This document shows, piece after piece, positions 7,518 to 16,997 of a stretch of 64,000 nt of DNA. This DNA comes from Cytobacillus praedii. GTDB lineage: Bacteria > Bacillota > Bacilli > Bacillales > Cytobacillaceae. Under the pieces are notes generated by a model, which had not been told where the DNA came from, did not search any database, and saw nothing but the letters and a program-made list of their open reading frames with translations. Both the position numbers and the translations under genes were made by a program. The stretch is from the NCBI RefSeq assembly GCF_001439605.1, contig NZ_LMBX01000010.1, positions 1 to 64,000 of the forward strand, written 5' to 3'. How positions within the stretch are numbered: the first letter of the stretch is position 1; each line of letters begins with the position of its first letter.

Positions 7518-9170
7518 TTACCAGAGTTTAAATCCTTTTGATCCCGGAGGTGCATTTTGAATTAAATCAATGAGCGGCAGGGTATAAGCGAAAACGATAA
7601 GTATCGCAGAAATTCCAAGCCATAACTTCCAATTATCGAAGACTAATGGTGTTTTTTCTGCCCCTTTAGCTACTTCACCAACAGGGAATTCTTGTTCTCC
7701 TTTAGGTGCAAAGAAAGCAAGATTAATAAAGACATAAATCATAAGAATGATGGAAATGAATAGAATTGATCCACCAACTGCTTGAGCAATTTGGTATGGT
7801 ACCCACTCCGCTGCTTGAGCCGAACCGCCGTAATCAGAGAATGCAGAACGACGTGGTCCTCCAAGCAGCCCCTGAATATGCATAGAAGTTGACATGAATA
7901 ACATACCAATTGTCCATGTTATCCCTTGGATCATCGCTAATTTATTCATTTTTTTCGTTAAAATTCTACCTGTTAAGTGAGGAATTAACCAATAAGCAAC
8001 TCCATAAAATGTTAGAATAACAGCAAAGGCCACAGTCATATGGAAGTGTCCAGTAATCCAAATCGTATTATGGACAAGCTGGTTCATTTGGTGTGAAGCA
8101 TTGACAATACCGCCTGCTCCGCCGGGAATAAATCCTAGCATACCAATGAATGGAATTGTAAATCTTGCATCTCCCCATGGCAACTTTTTGAACCAGCCAA
8201 AAAGTCCTTTTGCGCCTTTTGAACGTCCATAGCTTTCAAACGTAGCGAATAATGAGAATGCGGTCATTAAAGAAGGAATGACAACTAAGAAAGTTAAGAT
8301 AACTTGTATAAACTTCCATGCTGGATCAATACCAGGCTCTACTAACTGATGGTGTAAGCCGACTGGAATTGAGAAAAATAAAAGCAATACGAAAGATAAG
8401 CGTGCTAAAGAATCAGAGAATATTTTTCCGCCAATAATCTTCGGAATAACAGCATACCAAACCATATAAGCTGGCAATAACCAGAAGTATACAAGCGGAT
8501 GTCCAAAATACCAGAATAATGTTCGAGAAAGCCCAACGTTAATCGTTTCTACCAAACCAAGTGACCAAGGCAATATTTGGAATAAAACAGTTGTCGCAAC
8601 ACCAATCGTAGCGATATCCCACATCATTAATGTAATAACAGCCATAAAGGTTAATAATGGACTTGATTGACCTGGATTAGCTTTTCTCCATTCACCATAT
8701 TTCATGAAAACAGCTGCACTGCCTACCCAAGAACCAACGACAACTAATGTTAGTCCTATGTAAAATACTGCATGTGCTTGCAATGGTGCATAGAAAGTAT
8801 AAAGTACAGATGCTTCATTCAATAGGATCATAATAGCTGCCATGATTGTACCAATTGTTAATAAAGCAAAACTAATCCATCCTAAAGTACGCTGGCGATT
8901 TGTATAAGTACCTGCAGTTTTACTAACGACTGCATGTAGGAAACCCATAATAAAGAAAGTAGTCATAACGAGTGCTAAAACAACGCCGTGCAAGGTTAAT
9001 AATTGATAATATCCAATTCCAAAGGGTAATTCAAATTTGCCGGATCGAACGAAAGTTTGTAATAAACCTGCTAGACCCCCTATTGCCAAAGCAACGATGA
9101 AAACATAGAAGTGAGCCATTGCTAGTTTTCCATCACGCGGATCCACCTTAAGTTTCGCTTGTATGTTCAT
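7518..9170 (-). CDS. cbaA: ba3-type cytochrome c oxidase subunit I
   Basis: The 550-residue protein has twelve to thirteen membrane helices. It is the catalytic subunit that reduces oxygen at the heme-copper centre and pumps protons. Visible ligands are LTLHGVV for the low-spin heme, HPLVYFW in place of the usual HPEVY copper helix, the HHQ pair and the HFHM helix for the two hemes. The short N terminus and HPLVY variant match the B-type (ba3/bo3) oxidases of Bacillus and Geobacillus rather than the caa3 enzyme. Its start overlaps the subunit II stop by one base (TAATG), indicating coupled translation. Confidence 0.9.
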   Translation of the reverse strand: MNIQAKLKVDPRDGKLAMAHFYVFIVALAIGGLAGLLQTFVRSGKFELPFGIGYYQLLTLHGVVLALVMTTFFIMGFLHAVVSKTAGTYTNRQRTLGWISFALLTIGTIMAAIMILLNEASVLYTFYAPLQAHAVFYIGLTLVVVGSWVGSAAVFMKYGEWRKANPGQSSPLLTFMAVITLMMWDIATIGVATTVLFQILPWSLGLVETINVGLSRTLFWYFGHPLVYFWLLPAYMVWYAVIPKIIGGKIFSDSLARLSFVLLLFFSIPVGLHHQLVEPGIDPAWKFIQVILTFLVVIPSLMTAFSLFATFESYGRSKGAKGLFGWFKKLPWGDARFTIPFIGMLGFIPGGAGGIVNASHQMNQLVHNTIWITGHFHMTVAFAVILTFYGVAYWLIPHLTGRILTKKMNKLAMIQGITWTIGMLFMSTSMHIQGLLGGPRRSAFSDYGGSAQAAEWVPYQIAQAVGGSILFISIILMIYVFINLAFFAPKGEQEFPVGEVAKGAEKTPLVFDNWKLWLGISAILIVFAYTLPLIDLIQNAPPGSKGFKLW

Positions 9171-9646
9171 TATTCAACCACCTCAATCATCGAGTGCATC
9201 ATATGGTGTCCAACACCACAATATTCATTACATACAATTAAGAATTCACCTGGATTTTTAAATGTTGTTACAACTTCACTTATATATCCTGGTTCAAGCA
9301 TCATATTGACATTTGTACCCGCAGCTTGGAATCCGTGCATAACATCCTTTGATGTAGCGATTACTTTTACCTTTGCTCCAAGCGGTACTTCGACGCGTGC
9401 CGGGCTATAAGAGAATGCAGAAGCTACAAAAACTAATTCGTAATCCCATTCTTTTCCTTCTACCTTTTTCAGTCCTGGCTTATCAAATGGTGCAGTGGTG
9501 TCAACCTTTTCAGGATCAATTGTTGCCAAACAGCTTGGCGGCTGGTTTCCAAGATAAAATGCGCTGACACCGATTACTGTTAGAAATACTAACAGCGCAC
9601 CAAACCCAAAAATAAGCCAGATCTTTTCAAACTTATGCATGTGCAT
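9170..9646 (-). CDS. cbaB: ba3-type cytochrome c oxidase subunit II with CuA site
   Basis: The 158-residue protein has one N-terminal membrane helix (about 7-30) and an extracellular cupredoxin domain. Near the C terminus is the CuA motif CNEYCGVGHHMM, which holds the dinuclear copper site that accepts electrons from cytochrome c; the upstream ligand His is in DVMHGFQ. AAGGGG lies before the ATG. It sits between the small subunit IIa-like gene and subunit I. The short length with a single helix is typical of ba3-type enzymes. Confidence 0.9.
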   Translation of the reverse strand: MHMHKFEKIWLIFGFGALLVFLTVIGVSAFYLGNQPPSCLATIDPEKVDTTAPFDKPGLKKVEGKEWDYELVFVASAFSYSPARVEVPLGAKVKVIATSKDVMHGFQAAGTNVNMMLEPGYISEVVTTFKNPGEFLIVCNEYCGVGHHMMHSMIEVVE

Positions 9647-9667
9647 GGTTTTTTTCCCCTTTCATTA

Positions 9668-9820
9668 TTAACGGCTTAAAAATAGCATATAAAGTCCAAC
9701 CCATGTAATAATTAGGATAGCTCCTAGAATCATTACGGAAGCTAATGTTCCTTTTAGATTTGTACTATCTTCAACTTCAGTTTCAGTATCTATCTTCCTG
9801 TTGAGTTCCGTCTTCGCCAT
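9668..9820 (-). CDS. Small single-helix subunit of ba3 oxidase (subunit IIa-like)
   Basis: The frame encodes 50 residues: a charged N-terminal half followed by one membrane helix (about 24-46) ending in YMLFLSR. A GAAGGGAGTG ribosome binding site precedes the ATG. It lies 21 bases upstream of subunit II. A one-helix subunit IIa gene in this position is known for ba3-type oxidases, where it replaces the missing second helix of subunit II. The gene is below common length cut-offs and is easily missed. Confidence 0.8.
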   Translation of the reverse strand: MAKTELNRKIDTETEVEDSTNLKGTLASVMILGAILIITWVGLYMLFLSR

Positions 9821-9973
9821 TTTCTTTCACTCCCTTCGAAAATTTGAAAAAAGTAAATGATTACAATTTCATAATACAAGACAATCGCTAAGAATCTACA
9901 CCGTTATTGGGATTTCACAAAATGTTCATTCCTAACTTAATTACTATAGTAATAGTGAAAAGTTGATTTTTCA

Positions 9974-9987
9974 GTGATAAATATCAC
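9974..9987. promoter_or_regulatory. Palindromic Crp/Fnr-type site upstream of the ba3 operon
   Basis: GTGATA-AA-TATCAC is a perfect inverted repeat fitting GTGA-N6-TCAC. It lies 154 bases upstream of the oxidase operon start. A half-related TGTGATAAATGTGAA follows at about 9996-10010. It would suit oxygen-dependent control by the Crp/Fnr protein at 2304-2993 or by Fnr; this is inference. The rest of 9821-10168 is AT-rich and shows no gene. Confidence 0.45.
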
Positions 9988-10168
9988 GTCTAGAGTGTGA
10001 TAAATGTGAAGAAATTGTGAAGCTTATTATGGTATCTTGACAAGTTGTTTATCAAACAGAATATTTCGTGAAATCAAGTGGAATTCTAGTTATATAGAAG
10101 GAATTGGAAAACACGAACATTTTTATTATTTAAATAGAATATAGTTCGTTTTGTTTTTAGGAAAACTG

Positions 10169-10196
10169 TTGATTTTTTAATAGAGGATGATATAAT
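10169..10196 (+). promoter_or_regulatory. Sigma-A promoter of xpt-pbuX
   Basis: TTGATT and TATAAT are separated by 16 bases. The predicted start falls about 20 bases before the riboswitch aptamer. Confidence 0.75.
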
Positions 10197-10221
10197 AATT
10201 TTATTAATTTAATAGTCTTTC

Positions 10222-10294
10222 ACTCATATAATCGCGGGGATATGGCCTGCAAGTTTCTACCGAGTTACCGTAAATAACTTGACTATGTGTGAGC
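10222..10294 (+). promoter_or_regulatory. Guanine (purine) riboswitch aptamer
   Basis: The sequence closely follows the xpt aptamer: CACTCATATAATCGCG opening, P2 loop GATATGG, junction AAGTTTCTACCG, P3 loop CCGTAAA, and closing GACTATGTGTG. The C in GACTATG corresponds to the residue that pairs with the ligand and predicts guanine/hypoxanthine rather than adenine recognition. P2 has one G-U pair; P1 carries one T-T mismatch where B. subtilis xpt has a wobble. It precedes xpt-pbuX and a terminator, so guanine should stop transcription. Confidence 0.95.
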
Positions 10295-10342
10295 AATGGA
10301 TAGGGACTTTTGTCTCTATCTTGCCATTCACTTTACTTTGTA

Positions 10343-12351
<2,009 letters not shown>

Positions 12352-12868
12352 GGCAGTTTAGTTTACTATGGTTTTGCCGGAAGTGATTGAATTTTACTTT
12401 AAATACTACACATATTTATGGTGATAAATATGTTAAAACGTCATCAACATTTTCTTATCTATCAACACAAAAGATAAGATTTTGGAGGTGGCGTTTTTTT
12501 ATTATTAAAAGAAATAAGAATCAATTTATAGAATACATAGAACGTTTTAAACAGAGGAGTATCAGAGTATTAATATAATAGATTTACTTACTCCTATGCA
12601 GGATGTGACGGAGGGGGATGTAAGGGTTATAGATATGATTAATAACATTATCATTAAATTATATACATCCATTGTGCAGCAGCATAGAGAGATTTTGTTA
12701 CAACGTCAATTTGCCCCCGCTTCACTGTTTTTAATTTTCAAAGTAATCTAGGGATAAGCTATACAATATTTCATTTGAATTTTAAAAGTTTGGATAAAGT
12801 ATCATCAGTTGAAAAAATTAGTTATCATGAACATGAATTTTAAAAAACCAAATTTCAGGAGGTTTAAA
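12352..12868 (+). other. Gene-poor stretch with a possible coding remnant
   Basis: Between pbuX and the PH-domain gene I find no gene with a ribosome binding site. One frame stays open from about 12560 to a stop at 12749-12751; its only ATG (12596) would give 51 residues beginning MQDVTEGDVRVIDM, rich in Ile, but no ribosome binding site precedes it. It may be a relic of a lost gene. Another frame at 12387-12578 also lacks a start signal. No strong terminator is seen directly behind pbuX. Confidence 0.3.
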
Positions 12869-13246
12869 ATGGGGTTTTTTGATGGTTTAATGGGAAATGT
12901 ATCAGAAGTTGATATTAAAGCAGTTGAGAAAGAATTAGAGGTAATTGCTGTTCAAAATGAGAGGGTAGAAAAGGCATATATATTAATTAGGGATTTAATT
13001 GTTTTTACTAATACTCGTTTAATTCTAATTGATAAGCAAGGAATGACTGGCAAGAAGGTTGAATATCATTCCATCCCTTATAAAAGTATTACACACTTTA
13101 GTGTAGAAACTGCTGGAACTTTTGACATGGATGCAGAATTAAAAATATGGATATCAAGTACAACGAATCCAATATCGAAACAATTTAAAAAAGATAATAG
13201 TATTTTCGATGTACAAAAAGCATTGGCAACGTATGTTTTAAATTAA
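12869..13246 (+). CDS. PH-domain (YvbH-like) protein
   Basis: The 125-residue protein begins MGFFDGLMGN and forms one bacterial pleckstrin-homology-like domain: alternating strands such as YILIRDLIVFTNTRLILID, the SIPYKSITHFSVE strand, and a C-terminal helix (FDVQKALATYVLN). Such proteins are cytoplasmic and of uncertain function; some respond to envelope stress. AGGAGG lies five bases before this ATG; the longer frame starting 60 bases upstream has no such site. It stands alone in a decayed neighbourhood. Confidence 0.8.
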   Translation: MGFFDGLMGNVSEVDIKAVEKELEVIAVQNERVEKAYILIRDLIVFTNTRLILIDKQGMTGKKVEYHSIPYKSITHFSVETAGTFDMDAELKIWISSTTNPISKQFKKDNSIFDVQKALATYVLN

Positions 13247-13361
13247 TGAATTTTTTAGGAGTTTGGAAAAGCCCAAGCTTCTTTTTTATTGGAGTCGAAC
13301 ACACAATATCCAATCAAATTGACATAATCAATCAAAATAAAAAAGGCAGCTGCTTTATTAA

Positions 13362-13535
13362 TATCTTAGAAAGTTTTACGTTGAAGATAAAGTTGTTTCT
13401 AAATCTGATAATAAAGCAGCAGAATTAGCAAATTATCATTTTGAAATATGGGGTGAACTGAAAAGTAGGTTTCTAGAACTTTTTTTGATTGATATTTATC
13501 CATTCTACCTCTCAGTTCAGGAAAGAGCACTGTAG
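13362..13535 (+). pseudogene. Unidentified coding remnant without a start
   Basis: A frame reads for 57 codons after a stop, with protein-like composition (VEDKVVSKSDNKAAELAN, then HFEIWGELKSRFLEL) before a TAG. It has no ATG/GTG/TTG with a ribosome binding site, so it looks like the inside of a broken gene. I do not recognise the parent family. Confidence 0.3.
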
Positions 13536-13685
13536 CGGATTTTGTTTTGTCAGTTGTTGTAAATTACCGTTGCCAGGAATATGAGTGGAAAAAATTATGA
13601 ATAATGCAAAGCTTATCTGACAGTTAAAAGTTGATGATAATGGAATCTAATTAATAATAATGGATGATAATAATTACCTTAAAAG

Positions 13686-13900
13686 AGGGGTGGGAAGGAT
13701 GTCTGTCGTTATCTAGAATCTGAAGTTTTTTTTCGAGTATACTTTTGTTTTTTACTGAGGACGGAATCGTCGCAAGAAGCTTGACTGTTTTCCAGAGTGT
13801 CTTATATATGTTTGAAGCAGCGGAAAGTTCCTTAATAAGATTTTTTTCACACATTTATCAAAGGAGTAATATGATAGCTTATAGTTCTCTTGCAGGATGT
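13686..13900 (+). pseudogene. Possible remnant of a second pbuX-like permease
   Basis: The DNA from about 13755 (GAGGACGGAATCGTCGCAAG, then AAGCTTGACTG) closely resembles the pbuX 3' part around 12238-12268 (AAAATGGAATCGTTGCAGG, then AAGCTTAACGG). Translated, TEDGIVARSLT parallels TENGIVAGSLT of PbuX. Upstream, GTCTGTCGTT parallels the SVVP codons. Stops and length changes interrupt the match. It is most simply a decayed duplicate of the permease 3' end; short similarity by chance cannot be fully excluded. Confidence 0.45.
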
Positions 13901-13909
13901 GGATAGAAT

Positions 13910-14056
13910 ATGATGGAGAAATATTATTGTGATAACTGTAGGTTATTATATAATGAGGAAGGAAATTGTTCAGTGTGCGGTACACTTGTGAAAAACAAGC
14001 TAGTCATCGAGGTGCACAAACAGAATAGCTCGAAAAATTATACAGAACCGGAGTAA
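13910..14056 (+). CDS. Small zinc-ribbon protein (48 residues)
   Basis: The frame starts with two ATG codons and gives 48 residues with CDNC at 7-10 and CSVC at 20-23, the spacing of a compact zinc ribbon, then a basic/polar tail. A GGATGTGGATAG sequence upstream could serve as a weak ribosome binding site. Its stop codon lies inside a terminator stem, supporting a real transcript end. Function unknown. Confidence 0.55.
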   Translation: MMEKYYCDNCRLLYNEEGNCSVCGTLVKNKLVIEVHKQNSSKNYTEPE

Positions 14057-14070
14057 TCCGGTGTTTTTTT
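14047..14070 (+). terminator. Terminator of the small zinc-ribbon gene
   Basis: ACCGG pairs with CCGGT, followed by GTTTTTTT; the gene's TAA stop forms part of the loop. Confidence 0.75.
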
Positions 14071-14074
14071 GAAG

Positions 14075-14099
14075 AAAACGGTACTGCATGTACCGTTTT
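14075..14099 (-). terminator. Terminator of the CheX-like gene
   Basis: A perfect 10-base inverted repeat AAAACGGTAC/GTACCGTTTT ends at the minus-strand stop codon; on that strand it finishes in TTTT. It lies back to back with the plus-strand terminator. Confidence 0.7.
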
Positions 14100-14556
14100 A
14101 GCTTCCTTCTATCATAAGCACAATCATTAGATCCCCAACATTTTGAATTTGAATAGGTAATTTTAATGCCTTAGAAAAACCATAAACCTTCGCACCTCCA
14201 ACAAGTACAGTTGGTGGGGTAATATCCATTTCAAATCCTTTATCGGAAATAAAAGTAGAAAGATTGCCAGCGATCATATTTCCAAGTTCTCCAGAAAATG
14301 ATTCCAGCATTTCACCTTCAAGTGCCATTCCAAACATTGCCTCGCCAATTTTGCCAAAAACAATCGAATCCCCATCAATTATTATTCGGCCTCTTACATC
14401 GCCTGTCATCCCGATTAAGACACCTATAGAATGCTGCGTGAAAGGTTGTGTAAATAAGGAAGGTTTATCTACAGTGATTTCTAACGGCACTATGGATTTA
14501 ACTGCCTGTATAGTTCCGTTTAAAATGTCTGTTACACTTTTCGTAATTGTTGTCAC
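14098..14556 (-). CDS. CheX-like (CheC/CheX/FliY superfamily) protein
   Basis: The 152-residue protein resembles the CheX phosphatases that dephosphorylate CheY-P. The key helix reads ESFSGELGNMIAGNLS (about 85-100 from this start), matching the E-xx-N active-site pattern of the family, followed by PPTVLVGG. The preferred start is GTG, with GGAGG eight bases upstream; the longer frame begins at TTG inside that site. It stands alone, away from flagellar genes, so it may act in chemotaxis or in another two-component pathway. Confidence 0.75.
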   Translation of the reverse strand: MTTITKSVTDILNGTIQAVKSIVPLEITVDKPSLFTQPFTQHSIGVLIGMTGDVRGRIIIDGDSIVFGKIGEAMFGMALEGEMLESFSGELGNMIAGNLSTFISDKGFEMDITPPTVLVGGAKVYGFSKALKLPIQIQNVGDLMIVLMIEGS

Positions 14557-14750
14557 ACCGCATTCCTCCAATAAAAAGCTATTTTTAATATTATCATATT
14601 TGTCGAATTTTAGATGTAAAGAATCATAAAAAACTATTCAAATTTTTCATTGTTGATAGGTAAAACAGAACTTGGAAAATATTTGTTAATGAAGAGGAGA
14701 AGAAAAAATTTTATAATAAATGTGCACAACAACTCCTTCAAAACAGTATG

Positions 14751-14781
14751 CTTCCTCTCAAAAGGGGAAGTATTTTTTTTG
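14751..14781 (+). terminator. Orphan terminator upstream of bpsA
   Basis: CTTCCTC pairs with GGGGAAG (one G-T pair) and is followed by eight T residues. No gene lies just upstream on this strand. A TATAAT hexamer at 14712-14717 could start a transcript of about 55 bases ending here, so a small RNA or bpsA leader attenuator is possible; no convincing -35 hexamer was found. The rest of 14557-14838 shows nothing else. Confidence 0.6.
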
Positions 14782-14838
14782 TATAATTTTTTATTTTGTG
14801 GAAAAAATACCCTTAACTAATTAAAGGAGAGGGTATGA

Positions 14839-15927
14839 ATGCCATCAATTGTTTCGGTAGGGGAGGCCATACCTAAACATATATTAAGACAGAATGAAGT
14901 AATGATTTTTGCACAGGAATTATTTTCCGAGTCCTTTCGGGATATCAGTCGATTATTAAATGTGTTTCATAATGGTCAAATCGAAAAAAGACATTTTGTA
15001 AAAGGGATGGAGTGGTTTCGAGCAGATCGTTCATTTAAAGAAAGAAATGATGCTTACATAGATGGGGCAGTCGAGTTGGGGATTGAGGCCATTGAGAACT
15101 GTTTAAAAAGTAAGCTATTTCTAAAAAGAGAAATAGCAGCGAATGAAATTGATGCAATCTTTTGTATATCAAGTTCAGGCATTGCTACGCCTAGTATTGA
15201 AGCGCGAATAATGAATAAGCTCCCCTTTGCACCACATACAAAAAGAATTCCGATTTGGGGTTTAGGCTGTGCTGGCGGTGCTGCGGGGCTTTCAAGAGCT
15301 TATGAATATTGTCTTGCTTTTCCCAATTCAAAAGTATTAGTGCTTACTATCGAATTATGCAGCTTGACTTTTCAAAGAAATGACCATTCAAAAAGTAATT
15401 TAATTGGTACATCTCTTTTTGCAGATGGAGTAGCCTGTACACTTGTAACAGGTGATCGTACGGACAAAACTTCCTTTCAAAGACTTGAAAGCAGTCCCTC
15501 CATTATTGCTGCACAGTCTACGCTTTTGCCAAATTCTTTGGATATTATGGGTTGGGAAGTGAAGGATGAAGGGCTGTATGTTGTTTTTTCGAAGGATATC
15601 CCTTCGATTGTTGAAGGCTGGCTCAGACCAAATGTAACCTCCTTTTTATCCGATCAAAAAATGGGGATCAATGACATTAAGCATTTTATCGCCCACCCAG
15701 GGGGAAGGAAGGTTCTTGATGCGTATGTTCAATCATTAGGGATGGATCCTTCGATGACCAGTAAATCATTAGAAATATTAAAATCGTACGGAAACATGTC
15801 TTCATCAACCATTTTATATGTACTAAAAAGATTTATGGAGGAAGGTCGTGCAGGTGAGTACGGACTTGCTGCAGCGCTTGGGCCAGGATTTAGCTCTGAG
15901 TTGCTCTTATTGAAATGGGAGGCATGA
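14839..15927 (+). CDS. bpsA: Type III polyketide synthase
   Basis: The 362-residue enzyme belongs to the chalcone synthase superfamily. The catalytic triad is visible: Cys144 in WGLGCAGG, His286 in FIAHPGG and Asn319 in SYGNMSSST. In B. subtilis BpsA condenses long-chain acyl-CoA with malonyl units to alkylpyrones and alkylresorcinols. The gene is followed four bases later by the methyltransferase bpsB, the same pair as in B. subtilis next to xpt-pbuX. AAAGGAGAGG precedes the ATG. The product is probably a membrane-associated alkylpyrone or its methyl ether. Confidence 0.93.
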   Translation: MPSIVSVGEAIPKHILRQNEVMIFAQELFSESFRDISRLLNVFHNGQIEKRHFVKGMEWFRADRSFKERNDAYIDGAVELGIEAIENCLKSKLFLKREIAANEIDAIFCISSSGIATPSIEARIMNKLPFAPHTKRIPIWGLGCAGGAAGLSRAYEYCLAFPNSKVLVLTIELCSLTFQRNDHSKSNLIGTSLFADGVACTLVTGDRTDKTSFQRLESSPSIIAAQSTLLPNSLDIMGWEVKDEGLYVVFSKDIPSIVEGWLRPNVTSFLSDQKMGINDIKHFIAHPGGRKVLDAYVQSLGMDPSMTSKSLEILKSYGNMSSSTILYVLKRFMEEGRAGEYGLAAALGPGFSSELLLLKWEA

Positions 15928-15931
15928 ATAG

Positions 15932-16492
15932 ATGTTATTTTATATTTTTATTAGCTTTATAATTGGTCAAAGGGTGTTAGAATTATTGATTGCTAAACGA
16001 AATGAGCGCTTCCAGAAACAAAAGGGTGCAATTGAATTTGGACAATCCCATTATCCTTTCATTGTAGCCGTACATAGTTTATTTTTTGTTTCCTTGATCC
16101 TTGAAGTGACTCTCTTTCAAAAGCATTTAACACCGAATTGGTCAATTTTTCTCGTTCTTTTTTTTATTGCTCAGTTTGGCAGAATATGGGCGTTAACGTC
16201 ACTAGGCACATTTTGGAATACAAAAATTATTGTTTTGCCTGAAGGAGATATTGTCAAAAAGGGACCTTACAAGTTTGTAAAGCATCCTAACTATATCATC
16301 GTTGCGGTTGAGCTGATCGTCGTCCCGCTTTTATTTCAAGCATTTATGACAGCCATAATATTTACCATTCTTAATGCTATTATCCTAAGTATTCGTATTC
16401 CTGCGGAGGAAAGAGCATTGAAGTCATTAACCGAATACAAAGAAGCGTTTGCAAAAGAATCTTCACAAATAAATGATGTTAAAAAAGTGTGA
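15932..16492 (+). CDS. bpsB: Isoprenylcysteine carboxyl methyltransferase family protein (alkylpyrone methyltransferase)
   Basis: This 186-residue protein has four to five membrane helices and the ICMT signature at about 110-125: GPYKFVKHPNYI, followed by a hydrophobic helix and the E-E pair in AEERAL. In B. subtilis BpsB (YpbQ) methylates alkylpyrones made by BpsA, using S-adenosylmethionine. It begins four bases after bpsA and is clearly co-transcribed. No terminator separates it from the next promoter, which has Fur boxes. Confidence 0.92.
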   Translation: MLFYIFISFIIGQRVLELLIAKRNERFQKQKGAIEFGQSHYPFIVAVHSLFFVSLILEVTLFQKHLTPNWSIFLVLFFIAQFGRIWALTSLGTFWNTKIIVLPEGDIVKKGPYKFVKHPNYIIVAVELIVVPLLFQAFMTAIIFTILNAIILSIRIPAEERALKSLTEYKEAFAKESSQINDVKKV

Positions 16493-16508
16493 CAATTAAA
16501 CTTTCATA

Positions 16509-16564
16509 TTGATAATGATTATCGTTCGTGATAAAATTTTAATTGAAGATGAAAATTATTCTCA
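16509..16564 (+). promoter_or_regulatory. Fur-regulated promoter with two Fur boxes
   Basis: TGATAATGATTATCG at 16510-16524 matches the 7-1-7 Fur consensus at 13 of 14 positions. TGAAAATTATTCTCA at 16550-16564 matches at 12. The first overlaps a -35 hexamer TTGATA (16509-16514), which is 17 bases from a -10 TAAAAT (16532-16537); the second covers the start region. Iron-bound Fur should repress the downstream 30-residue gene. Confidence 0.8.
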
Positions 16565-16595
16565 ATTCAATTTTAACAGGAAGGTGTTGTTACAT

Positions 16596-16688
16596 ATGGT
16601 AGCGATATTTATTGCAGGCACAGTAACCGCCTATGCATTAGTGATGAAACATGTATTAAACAATGTTGTGAAACCGCATACTCGATAA
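16596..16688 (+). CDS. Fur-regulated 30-residue peptide
   Basis: The frame encodes 30 residues: a hydrophobic N-terminal half (MVAIFIAGTVTAYALVM) and a basic C-terminal end (KHVLNNVVKPHTR). AGGAAGGTG precedes the ATG by nine bases, a strong terminator follows within 20 bases, and two Fur boxes cover the promoter. B. subtilis has short Fur-regulated basic proteins (FbpA, FbpB, FbpC, the last about 29 residues) that assist the FsrA iron-sparing RNA; this could be an FbpC-like peptide, but I cannot confirm the homology. The alternative is a small membrane peptide induced on iron starvation. Confidence 0.75.
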   Translation: MVAIFIAGTVTAYALVMKHVLNNVVKPHTR

Positions 16689-16706
16689 ATTTGATAGAAT
16701 AGATGG

Positions 16707-16733
16707 AAACCAGGTGCCCCCCTGGTTTTTTAT
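16707..16733 (+). terminator. Terminator of the Fur-regulated peptide gene
   Basis: AACCAGG pairs with CCTGGTT around a short C-rich loop, followed by TTTTTATTTT. Confidence 0.85.
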
Positions 16734-16734
16734 T

Positions 16735-16920
16735 TTGTCAGAATGTCTAGCTGAAATGCCTACTCCCAACGTACTGGACATACTAGTCTTCGCAAATGCA
16801 AAAGGCCATCGTCCTTTTTTTCTCCCTCGAGGTGTAAGTCAATCTGTCAGAGATAAAGAACAACCTTTTAGTTATCAAGTTTTATGTTATGCCTGTCGCA
16901 GATTATGGTGTTAGCGGTTT
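16735..16920. other. Intergenic stretch, possibly a dispersed element
   Basis: The segment starts with GTCTAGCTGAAATGCC, which recalls the repeat at 1729, and contains CCTCGAGGTGTAAGTCA. A 66-codon frame crosses it but overlaps the terminator, has no ribosome binding site, and has an odd Cys/Arg-rich composition, so it is not called as a gene. It may be a relic of an intergenic repeat; a genome-wide search would show this. Confidence 0.3.
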
Positions 16921-16997
16921 TCTAATTAAACATAGGAATTATTAGAAAAATCATTTAAAATAGAGAGTAAATTAAATGTGCAAGGGGATTAGAATTC

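Noticed and set aside
12387-12578. 63-codon plus-strand frame after pbuX
   Set aside because: No ribosome binding site, unusual composition, and it crosses AT-rich non-coding sequence.
13246-13428. 60-codon frame overlapping the PH-domain gene stop
   Set aside because: No start signal, low-complexity Ile/Asn/Lys composition, and lies in decayed DNA.
14557-14571. TTG start for the CheX-like gene
   Set aside because: The TTG lies inside the GGAGG ribosome binding site; GTG at 14556 has correct spacing.
16714-16914. 66-codon frame before dynA
   Set aside because: It begins inside a terminator hairpin and has no ribosome binding site; better viewed as intergenic or repeat sequence.
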